Of a stretch of 12,026 nucleotides of DNA, positions 5,802 through 12,026 are shown piece after piece. Made by a program: the position numbers and the translations under genes. The notes under the pieces are model-generated. The model was not told the DNA's origin. It ran no database searches and worked only from the letters and a program-made list of their open reading frames with translations. Origin of the DNA: Chloroflexota bacterium (GTDB taxonomy: Bacteria > Chloroflexota > Anaerolineae > JACRMK01). The DNA lies in contig JACQEC010000199.1 of the NCBI GenBank assembly GCA_016200765.1, positions 1 through 12,026 on the forward strand, written 5' to 3'. Each line of letters opens with the position of its first letter. Positions within the stretch are counted from its first letter, which is position 1.

Positions 5802-5843
5802 ATGAGGATGGTTGCTATGAGGAGAATGGTTGCTATGAGAATG
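5802..5843 (+). promoter_or_regulatory. Duplicated translation-start region of the lipoprotein gene
   Basis: ATGAGGATGGTTGCT (5802-5816) is followed by ATGAGGAGAATGGTTGCT (5817-5834) and ATGAGAATG (5835-5843), all in frame. Each copy contains a purine-rich Shine-Dalgarno-like stretch (GAGG at 5804-5807, AGGAG at 5820-5824) 9-10 nt before the next ATG. Seven in-frame ATG codons lie between 5802 and 5846. Confidence 0.7.
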
Positions 5844-7355
5844 ATGACCCTGTTCTGCCTGCTCATCATCACGGCCTGCACGGCTCCGGCTCAACCCGCA
5901 GAGCCATCGTCTGTTCCAACAACCCTGCCCACCTCGACCACACCGCCATCAGGTGAAACGACCGATACACCCATCGCAGCGCAGCTCACCGCCACCCCTG
6001 TGCCCACTGCCACGCCGACCGCGACGCCCTATATCGCCGCCGTTCCGCCGCCCGGCGACGCCGTGCTTCTCTCCGTGCTTGACCAACAGGAGCAACGACG
6101 CGAAATTCGCCTGGTTGACCCGGCAACTGGTCAAAAGATACCCGGCTATCCGCCGATCAAGGCGGCCCACGCTGCGTTTTCGCCGGATGGCCAGAAACTG
6201 GCGGCTATCGAGTACGGCGGCCAGTCTTGCGTCACAGCGGGCGGCTCGCTCTGCGTGCCGGTCGTGCTGCATCTGGTGGACATTCAGACGTGGCACGAAG
6301 TCACAGCGGCACTCCCTGCGCTTCCCCCGTCGGGCTGGGCTGAGCCTATCGCCTTCAGTCCGGACAATGCCCGTCTGGCATTGGTCTACCAAGAAACCGA
6401 TGCCGGTGCGCTCATGCTCTTCGACACGTCTCAGGCGCGGCTTATCGCCCAGCGCCCGCTGGACTTCCGCGTCGCACAGATGGCTTTCGCGGCAGACGGC
6501 AAGATGCTCTCGCTCTACGGCCAGCCCGATGGGCCCCATTTCGGTGAAGTCAAACCACCCCCACCGCGAATTTTGCTCGTGGATGGCGCGACACTCGACC
6601 TCAAGTGGAATCAAACGCTCGCCGACATCGTCAGCGGCTCCTGGTGTCTGGAAACCTGTGATCAGTCTCACGAACTGCGCCTATCGGTCTCGTGGAGACC
6701 AGCTGCGCTCTTCTCGCGCGATGGGGGCCGCCTCACCATTGTCCACGCAGACTCAGAACGCCTGACGACGGTGGATCTCTCGGCGCGGACAGTGCGCACC
6801 GTCGAGATTCGAGCAGCGCGCTCCTGGTTTGAGCAATTGTTAGACCTCACTGCCGGCGTCGCCGAGGCCAAAGGGGGGTTCGTGGGGGCCTACAAGACTG
6901 CAGTCATCTTGCCGGATGGGAAGACGCTCTACCTGCTCGGCCAGATGATGAACGCCGCGCGCGACTCGCAGGGCCGCTGGGACACGACCTATGCCACCAC
7001 CGGCCTGCATGTCATTGACACACAGAGTGGCCGCCAGACCGCCACCCGCGAAAGTTCGTCAAAGTGGATCAAGCTCACAGCGGATGGCGCAACCCTATTG
7101 CTCACGGGCAACGACGTGCAGAACAACTGGTGGAGCGAGGTCTATGACACGCGCACCTTGCAGCGCGTCGCCCGGCTCGACCAATGGGAAGTGACGCCCT
7201 CTCGTCGGCTCGACGGTCAGCCCATCCTCCTCGCCAGCCAGCCGCTCCGAAGGCAGCCTCAGCTAGCCGTCCTCGACCCCCGCACCTTCGCCGTGCTCCA
7301 CATCTGGTCAGCGGACACCTTTGACTTCTGGCCATCCGCTATCGTGTGGGAGTAG
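5817..7355 (+). CDS. Lipoprotein with WD40/PD40-like beta-propeller
   Basis: About 512 residues from ATG 5817. Starts at 5802 and 5835 are also possible; 5817 gives a 20-residue signal peptide with Arg residues and GAGG nine bases upstream. The lipobox ITAC places the lipidated Cys at residue 21 (TLFCLLIITAC). A Thr/Pro/Ala-rich linker follows, ending in TPVPTATPTATPY. The body has repeated beta-propeller blade motifs of the SPDG type: AAFSPDGQKLAAI, IAFSPDNARLALV, MAFAADGKMLSLY, ALFSRDGGRLTIV, VILPDGKTLYLLG, and KLTADGATLLLTG. Two Cys pairs (QSC...SLC and WCLETC) could form disulfides outside the cell. It is probably a surface-tethered binding or scaffold protein. No enzyme motif is seen and the ligand is unknown. 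It is divergent from the M23 operon, and its stop codon lies in a GGAGTAGGGAGTAGG repeat. Confidence 0.8.
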   Translation: MRRMVAMRMMTLFCLLIITACTAPAQPAEPSSVPTTLPTSTTPPSGETTDTPIAAQLTATPVPTATPTATPYIAAVPPPGDAVLLSVLDQQEQRREIRLVDPATGQKIPGYPPIKAAHAAFSPDGQKLAAIEYGGQSCVTAGGSLCVPVVLHLVDIQTWHEVTAALPALPPSGWAEPIAFSPDNARLALVYQETDAGALMLFDTSQARLIAQRPLDFRVAQMAFAADGKMLSLYGQPDGPHFGEVKPPPPRILLVDGATLDLKWNQTLADIVSGSWCLETCDQSHELRLSVSWRPAALFSRDGGRLTIVHADSERLTTVDLSARTVRTVEIRAARSWFEQLLDLTAGVAEAKGGFVGAYKTAVILPDGKTLYLLGQMMNAARDSQGRWDTTYATTGLHVIDTQSGRQTATRESSSKWIKLTADGATLLLTGNDVQNNWWSEVYDTRTLQRVARLDQWEVTPSRRLDGQPILLASQPLRRQPQLAVLDPRTFAVLHIWSADTFDFWPSAIVWE

Positions 7356-7495
7356 GGAGTAGGAAGTAGGAAGTAGGGCTGTTTCTGAGCCTTCGGCCGC
7401 TGCTGTTGCGCCTCCGGTTGCTGTCGTTGCCATCCCTTACTCCCTACTCCTTAGGGCGGGTACAAGACCCGCCCCTACCCCCTACTCCCTACTCC
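7348..7495. repeat. GGAGTAGGGAGTAGG repeat family at the ends of two convergent genes
   Basis: One copy in plus orientation (GGAGTAGGGAGTA at 7349-7361, continuing as GGAAGTAGG units to 7378) and two in minus orientation (exact complement at 7438-7450; second at 7482-7495) can pair as long inverted repeats. The first contains the stop codon of the lipoprotein gene and the last encodes the final residues of the ABC transporter. The remainder (7381-7437) shows no gene. Confidence 0.8.
7454..7474. terminator. GGGCGGGT/ACCCGCCC hairpin between convergent genes
   Basis: GGGCGGGT (7454-7461) pairs perfectly with ACCCGCCC (7467-7474) around loop ACAAG. It lies between two convergent genes, directly beside the ABC transporter stop codon, so it may end transcription from one or both sides. 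No T-run follows, so it is not a classical intrinsic terminator. The same sequence style is, to my knowledge, a dispersed repeat in several environmental bacterial genomes. Confidence 0.5.
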
Positions 7496-9352
7496 TTCCC
7501 TTCCCTCGGCCAGTTCCGCCAGCGCCTTCTCCCTCTGCTCTCGCCGGAAACTCATCGTATAGAGGTCATAGTACATGCCCTGCCGGGCGAGCAGCTGCTG
7601 GTGCGATCCCCGCTCGGCAATGCGCCCGTCGCTGACGACCACGATCTGGTCGGCCTTGGTAATGGTGCTCAAGCGGTGAGCAATCACAAAGGCGGTGCGG
7701 CCTTTCAACAGCCGCTCGAGCGCCCGCTGAATGATCTGCTCGGTGTGCGTGTCAATGGACGAGGTCGCCTCGTCCAGAATCAGAATGCGCGGGTCGGCGA
7801 GGAGCGCGCGCGCGAAAGAAACGAGTTGCCGCTGACCGACCGACAGCGTGACACCGCCCTCGCCGACCGGCGTGTCGTAGCCTTTCGCCAGCGTGGCGAT
7901 GAACTCGTGCGCGCCCACCGTCTGGGCCGCGCGGGTGACCTCCTCGTCCGTTGCCGTCAGCCGCCCGTAGCGAATGTTGTCTTTGATCGTGCCGCTGAAC
8001 AGGAATGTCGCCTGCAGGACAACGCCCATCTGCCGACGGAGCGACTCGCGCTTGACCTTGCGGATGTCGTAGCCGTCTATGGTAATGGCGCCCTTCTTCA
8101 CCTCGTAGAAGCGGCTGAGCAGGGCGACCAGCGAGCTTTTTCCGGCGCCGGTTTCGCCGACGAAGGCCACCGTCTGGCCGGCGGGCACGTCGAGGTTAAT
8201 GTCGTGCAGGACGTTCACCCCATCGCTGTAGCCAAAGGTGACGTGGTCCACCTTGACGTGGCCGACGATGGGCGGCAGTTCAATCGCATCCGGGGCTTCC
8301 AGAATATCCGGTTCGGTGTCCAGCAGTTCGATGATGCGCTCGCCGCTGGCCATGGTCGCCTGCAGGGTGTTGTAGCGCTGGGTCAAGTCGCGGATGGGGT
8401 CGAAGAAACGGTCCACATACAGCACCATCGCCACCAGCACGCCAGCGGTGAGACCGCCCTCCAGCACCGCCACGCCCCCAAAGCCCACCACCAGCGCGGT
8501 CGCCAGCGAGCCGATGATGTCAATCGCGGGAAAGAAGAGCGACGACAGCCGCGCGGCGTCCATGTTGGCGTCTAGATGTTCGCGGTTCAGGCGGTCAAAA
8601 TAGGCGGCGTTGACGCCCTCGCGGCTGAACGACTGCACCACGCGCACGCCGGTAATATTCTCGTTCAGGTTGGCGTTGACGGCGGCAATCTTGCGCCGCA
8701 CCTGACGATAGGTTTCGCGCGCGCGTCTGCGCCAGATGGCCGTGACGATGACCATCAGCGGCAGGACGGTGAACGTGAGCAAGGACAGCGGCACGTTCAG
8801 CGAGAGCATGGCGACGATGATGCCCACCAGCACGAAGATGTCGCTGAAGACGCCGACGACGGCCCAGGTGACAAACTCCTGCATCACGCCCACGTCGCCG
8901 ATCACGCGCGAGATGATCCGCCCAACCTCGTAATGGTCGTAGAAGGACAAGGTCAGTTTCTGCAGGTGCTCAAAGAGCCGGGTGCGGAAGGTGTAAATCA
9001 GCGTCTGGCCGACCCACGCCATGGTATAGATCTGGGTGAAGTTCGTCACCCAGTTCAGCCCGGAGGCGAGCAGGTAGGCGACCACCATCTGGCCGAGCAA
9101 GGCCGTGTTGCCTTTCGCCATGCCCTCGTCAATCGCCAGTCGGATGATCGTTGGCCCGGCCAGGCCCGACACCGCGCGCACGATCATGACCACAAAGGCA
9201 AACGCGACCTGTTTGCGATAGGGCTTGAGATATTCCAGCAGGCGCCCCATGACCCGCGGGTCATACGCCTTGCCGATGATATCGTCGGGGTCGGTCGCCG
9301 AGTTGCCGCGTCCTGAGCCTGTCGAAGGGCCCGCGCCTGTTCGCATCGCCAT
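7475..9352 (-). CDS. ABC exporter half-transporter, subunit with catalytically complete NBD
   Basis: The 625-residue fused permease-ATPase has an N-terminal six-helix exporter domain (about 45-325) and a C-terminal nucleotide-binding domain. Walker A is GETGAGKS (399-406), Q-loop Gln 447, signature LSVGQ (503-507, non-canonical Val), Walker B ILILDE with catalytic E528, and switch His 559. It is thus the catalytic partner of a heterodimer whose other subunit has the degenerate residues. The ATG at 9352 lies 5 nt after the upstream gene's stop, with GGGAG (9363-9367) 10 nt before it. Residues 8-16 (GPSTGSGRG) are encoded by a dispersed repeat, and the last residues (GVGSRG) by another. The substrate is unknown; related pairs (TmrAB, BmrCD, TM287/288) export drugs, lipids or peptides. 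Confidence 0.93.
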   Translation of the reverse strand: MAMRTGAGPSTGSGRGNSATDPDDIIGKAYDPRVMGRLLEYLKPYRKQVAFAFVVMIVRAVSGLAGPTIIRLAIDEGMAKGNTALLGQMVVAYLLASGLNWVTNFTQIYTMAWVGQTLIYTFRTRLFEHLQKLTLSFYDHYEVGRIISRVIGDVGVMQEFVTWAVVGVFSDIFVLVGIIVAMLSLNVPLSLLTFTVLPLMVIVTAIWRRRARETYRQVRRKIAAVNANLNENITGVRVVQSFSREGVNAAYFDRLNREHLDANMDAARLSSLFFPAIDIIGSLATALVVGFGGVAVLEGGLTAGVLVAMVLYVDRFFDPIRDLTQRYNTLQATMASGERIIELLDTEPDILEAPDAIELPPIVGHVKVDHVTFGYSDGVNVLHDINLDVPAGQTVAFVGETGAGKSSLVALLSRFYEVKKGAITIDGYDIRKVKRESLRRQMGVVLQATFLFSGTIKDNIRYGRLTATDEEVTRAAQTVGAHEFIATLAKGYDTPVGEGGVTLSVGQRQLVSFARALLADPRILILDEATSSIDTHTEQIIQRALERLLKGRTAFVIAHRLSTITKADQIVVVSDGRIAERGSHQQLLARQGMYYDLYTMSFRREQREKALAELAEGREGVGSRG

Positions 9353-9414
9353 AACCGTTAGTCTCCCACTTGCCCTTCGACACCCTTCGACAGGCTCAGG
9401 GTGCTAGGCTCAGG
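9312..9414. repeat. CCTTCGACAGGCTCAGG repeats on both sides of the ABC gene junction
   Basis: CCTGAGCCTGTCGAAGGG at 9312-9329 (reverse orientation) lies in the 5' end of the downstream gene. CCCTTCGACAGGCTCAGGG at 9383-9401 lies in the 3' end of the upstream gene, flanked by partial copies CCCTTCGACA (9373-9382) and TAGGCTCAGGG (9404-9414). All are translated. Confidence 0.85.
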
Positions 9415-11187
9415 GCTGGCCAATGCCGCAGGCTGATAGCGCGCGGTTTCTTCTTGATCTCTCAACTGCAAGTCGTAAATCCGCCGGTACAGGCCGCCCT
9501 CGGCCAGCAACTGTTCGTGCGTGCCGCGCTGGACGATGGCCCCGTGGTCGAGCACCAGAATCTGGTCGGCGCTCTTGAGCGTGATCAGCCGCTGGGCGAT
9601 GACGAAAGTGGTGCGCCCCTGCATCAGCGTGGACAGCGCCTGCTGGATGAGGTATTCGGTCTCGGTGTCCACGTTGGACAGCGAATCGTCGAGAATAAGG
9701 ATGCGCGGGTTGAGCAGGAGCGCGCGGGCAATGGCGAGGCGCTGGCGCTGGCCGCCGGAGAGCGTGACGCCGCGCTCGCCGATGCGCGTCTCGTAGCCGT
9801 CGGGCAAGGCCATGATGAAGTCGTGCGCGCGCGCGGCCTGCGCGGCGGCGATCACGTCGTCCAGCGGCGCGGTGCGATGGCCATAGGCGATGTTGGCGCG
9901 GATGGTCGCGGAGAACAGGAACGTCTCTTGCAGGACGATGCCGATCTGCCGGCGCAGTGAAGCCAGCGTCACGTCGCGGATGTCATGCCCGTCCACCGTC
10001 ACGCGGCCAGCCTGCTTTACGTCGTAGAAACGCGGGATGAGGGCGATGATGGTGCTCTTGCCGGAGCCGGTCGGGCCCATCAAGGCGATTACCTCGTTGG
10101 GTCGCGCTGTAAAGGAGACATGGCGCAGAACGGGCCGCTCGCCGTAGGCAAACGTCACGTCCTCGAACCGGACTAGCCCCTGGACACTCTCCAGCGTCAG
10201 CGCATCCGGCTTTTCCTGCACCTTAGACGGCTCGTCGAGAATCTCATAGAGCCGCTCGCCCGACGCGCCCGCGTTGGACAGCATGTTGACCAGAAAGCCG
10301 AGGCGCTGAACCGGCAGGGCCAGCATCACGATATAGGAGTTGAACGCGACCAGCGTGCCGACGCTGATTTCGCCGCGCATCACCGCCTGCCCGCCGAGCC
10401 CAAGCAGAATCGCCGTCGAGCCGGCGATAATGAAATTCATGAAGGGGAAGGTGCTGGCCCATGAGCGCACGACCGCTAGCCGCCGCTGGAGGTACTCCCG
10501 GTTCTCGGCGTTGAACTTGGCATTCTCGTGATCCTCGCGCGCAAACGCCTTGACGACACGGACGCCGGTCGAGTTTTCCTGCAAGGTCGTGCTGAGTTTG
10601 CCCATCTGCTCCTGCACGCGCTTCGACAGCACGCGCTGGTTCATGCCGAAGCGGATGGTCACGAGTACCAGCACCGGAATGGGCGTGAGGGTCAGCAGGG
10701 TCAGCCGCACATCGGCGGAGAGCATGATGATCAGGCTGGCGACGAGCAGGACGAAAATGTTGGTCAGGTCGAGCAGGCCATTGCCGATGAAGCGCTGCAC
10801 CTGCTCCACGTCGCTGGTCGCGCGCGACATCAGGTCGCCGGTGTGCGCCTTGTCATGGAAGGCAAAGGAGATGCGCTGAATCTTGTCGTACAGCTCATTG
10901 CGCAGGTCGTAGGCCACGCGCTGGGCCAGCCATTCGGTCAGGTAGCGCAAACCGAAGCCGAACACGCCGCGCACCAGCGCCAGGCCAAGGATGAGCAGGC
11001 CGATATTGACCATCAAGGCGCGGTCGCCGCGCGAAAGCCCCTGATCAATGACCAACTTGATCAGCCACGGCACCAGCAGGTTCAGCCCGATGGTCACAAA
11101 CAGGCAGAAGTAGGTGATGAAAACCTGCTTCTTGTAGCGGGCCATCGTGGCCAGCAGGCGGCGCGCCTGCGAATCAGCGATTTTCAT
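9358..11187 (-). CDS. ABC exporter half-transporter, subunit with degenerate NBD
   Basis: The 609-residue fused permease-ATPase has a six-helix domain (about 20-305) followed by the nucleotide-binding domain. Walker A is GPTGSGKST (371-379), Q-loop Gln 420, and the signature is canonical LSGGQ (476-480). Walker B reads ILILDD, with Asp 501 in place of the catalytic Glu, and the switch position is Gln 532 (IAQRL) instead of His. Both changes mark the degenerate site of heterodimeric exporters. This subunit's LSGGQ would complete the active site of the downstream partner, whose LSVGQ pairs with the weak site here. It starts at ATG 11187 without a visible Shine-Dalgarno sequence and is first in a two-gene operon. 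The C-terminal tail (SLSKGVEG within 595-606) is encoded by dispersed repeats. Confidence 0.93.
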   Translation of the reverse strand: MKIADSQARRLLATMARYKKQVFITYFCLFVTIGLNLLVPWLIKLVIDQGLSRGDRALMVNIGLLILGLALVRGVFGFGLRYLTEWLAQRVAYDLRNELYDKIQRISFAFHDKAHTGDLMSRATSDVEQVQRFIGNGLLDLTNIFVLLVASLIIMLSADVRLTLLTLTPIPVLVLVTIRFGMNQRVLSKRVQEQMGKLSTTLQENSTGVRVVKAFAREDHENAKFNAENREYLQRRLAVVRSWASTFPFMNFIIAGSTAILLGLGGQAVMRGEISVGTLVAFNSYIVMLALPVQRLGFLVNMLSNAGASGERLYEILDEPSKVQEKPDALTLESVQGLVRFEDVTFAYGERPVLRHVSFTARPNEVIALMGPTGSGKSTIIALIPRFYDVKQAGRVTVDGHDIRDVTLASLRRQIGIVLQETFLFSATIRANIAYGHRTAPLDDVIAAAQAARAHDFIMALPDGYETRIGERGVTLSGGQRQRLAIARALLLNPRILILDDSLSNVDTETEYLIQQALSTLMQGRTTFVIAQRLITLKSADQILVLDHGAIVQRGTHEQLLAEGGLYRRIYDLQLRDQEETARYQPAALASPEPSTLSLSKGVEGQVGD

Positions 11188-11210
11188 AAGTCAGGAGACA
11201 ACCACACCTC

Positions 11211-11283
11211 AATTTTAGATTTTTGATTTCAGATTTTTCGCGCAGCGTGCCAATCTAAAATCAAAAATCGGAAATCTAAAATC
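11211..11283. repeat. AT-rich inverted repeat between ABC operon and aminotransferase
   Basis: GATTTTTGATTTCAGATT (11218-11235) and the complement of GATTTTTGATTTTAGATT (11252-11269) match at 17 of 18 positions with a 16-bp GC-rich loop. A second offset pairing joins ATTTTAGATTT (11212-11222) to AAATCTAAAAT (11272-11282). Its AT content contrasts sharply with the rest of the window. Any ABC operon promoter or aminotransferase terminator would have to lie in or beside it. Confidence 0.85.
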
Positions 11284-11291
11284 ACCGGCCA

Positions 11292-12026
11292 TCAGCCAGC
11301 AGCCGTCGCCTGTTCAAACTCGGTCAGGCCGTCGTCGAGCAGGGCAAACAACTCATCCAACTCCGCGTCGGTGATGGTGAACGGCGGGCAGAGCAGAAAA
11401 TGGTCGCCGTTGATGCCGTCGGCGGTGCCGCCGCCGGGGTAGGTCACCAGCCCGTGGCGCAGGCAGATCGCCGCGAGGCGGGCGTTGGCGCGCAGGGCGG
11501 GCGGGAAGGTCTCTTTCGTCCGCTGATCCTTCACGATCTCGATGCCCATCAACAGCCCTTTGCCGCGCACGTCGCCGACCGTGCGATGCTTGAGCAGAGC
11601 GCGCCCGCGCCGGAAGAAACCCTCCTCCAGCGCCGCCACCCGCGCCACCAACTCCTCCTGCTCGATGATGTCCAGCACGGCTACGCCGACAGCGGCAGAG
11701 AGCGGGTTGGACGCCATCGTGTAGCCGTGCACAAAAGCCGCGCCGGTTTCGACAAACGTATCGCGAATCTTGTCGTGGGCGATGACCGCGCCGAGGGGAG
11801 CGTAGCCGCCGCTCAAGCCTTTGGCCGAGGTGATGATGTCGGGCACGACGTTCCAGTGCTCGATGCCGAAATTCCTGCCGGTGCGCCCGAAGCCGGTGAT
11901 GACCTCGTCGGCGATGAAGAGGATGTCGTAGCGGTCGCAGATGTCGCGGATAATGCTGAAGTATTCAGGCGGCGGGGTCGTCGCGCCCGCGGCGGCGCCG
12001 ACAACCGGCTCGGCAATGAAGGCCGA
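11292..12026 (-). CDS. Class III PLP-dependent aminotransferase (5' partial)
   Basis: Open to the window edge; the last 244 residues are seen. The PLP ring-binding Asp lies in LFIADEVITGFGRTG (Asp about residue 40 of the visible part). The Schiff-base Lys lies in PDIITSAKGLSGGYAPLGAV (Lys about residue 69). The later GKGLLMGIEIV and GDHFLLCPPFTITDAELDEL segments complete the fold-type I, class III pattern. The enzyme moves an amino group from an amine or omega-amino acid to a keto acid. The GGGTADGINGDHFLLCPPF tail resembles the aspartate-aminotransferase-family/omega-aminotransferase group rather than ornithine or acetylornithine enzymes, but the substrate cannot be fixed. It ends at TGA 11292-11294, just before the AT-rich inverted repeat. 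Confidence 0.93.
   Translation of the reverse strand, partial: SAFIAEPVVGAAAGATTPPPEYFSIIRDICDRYDILFIADEVITGFGRTGRNFGIEHWNVVPDIITSAKGLSGGYAPLGAVIAHDKIRDTFVETGAAFVHGYTMASNPLSAAVGVAVLDIIEQEELVARVAALEEGFFRRGRALLKHRTVGDVRGKGLLMGIEIVKDQRTKETFPPALRANARLAAICLRHGLVTYPGGGTADGINGDHFLLCPPFTITDAELDELFALLDDGLTEFEQATAAG

Noticed and set aside
7348..7495. CRISPR-like array.
   Set aside because: The units are directly adjacent and degenerate, lack spacers of uniform length, and face both directions; no cas gene is near.
7406..8575. Long open frame on the plus strand opposite the ABC transporter.
   Set aside because: It is antisense to clear NBD motifs, and its composition is what the complement of GC-rich coding DNA gives.

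Overview
The window is GC-rich, gene-dense bacterial DNA and contains two genes cut by its edges. Gene content points to an uncultured member of the Chloroflexota (Anaerolineae-like). The clues are a DUF4446 protein, a YebC-RuvC pair, an M23/bactofilin/LysM-LTD envelope cluster, an MKK(D)HRLTILIVPH-type M23 protein, and intergenic regions full of short dispersed repeats. This taxonomic guess is inference from protein style and repeats; I ran no database search.

Layout. 1-471 (+): C-terminal end of a type III-like restriction helicase/nuclease carrying the PD-ExK nuclease domain. 618-688 (-): tRNA-Gly(CCC), its 3' end facing the restriction gene. 743-1255 (-): membrane-anchored DUF4446 protein with a TTG start and a good sigma-70-type promoter. 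1333-1965 (+): XTP/dITP pyrophosphatase, overlapping the 3' end of ruvC by 8 bp. 3213-1958 (-): yebC-ruvC, coupled by a TGATG junction and driven by an extended -10 promoter with a hairpin in the leader. 5651-3445 (-): M23 endopeptidase, bactofilin and LysM-LTD protein, a probable cell-wall/cell-shape operon with a TTGACA-N17-TAAGAT promoter. 5817-7355 (+): lipoprotein with a Thr/Pro linker and a WD40/PD40-like beta-propeller. 11187-7475 (-): two half-transporters of a heterodimeric ABC exporter with one consensus and one degenerate ATPase site. 12026-11292 (-): class III PLP aminotransferase, 5' end outside the window.

The most unusual thing here is not a gene. At least five families of short dispersed repeats sit at gene edges. 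One family (core CCTTCGACAGGCTCAGG) lies inside reading frames and supplies amino acids at protein tails, at an N-terminus and in a linker, read in three different frames. Another (GGAGTAGGGAGTAGG) provides the stop codon or last codons of two convergent genes. A third fills the whole gap in front of bactofilin, a fourth forms an AT-rich inverted repeat upstream of the ABC operon, and a fifth forms a GGGCGGGT/ACCCGCCC hairpin between convergent genes.

Most genes look like ordinary housekeeping or envelope functions. I see no CRISPR array, transposase, phage gene or rRNA. The restriction gene beside a tRNA 3' end is the only hint of an accessory region, and most of it would lie to the left of the window.
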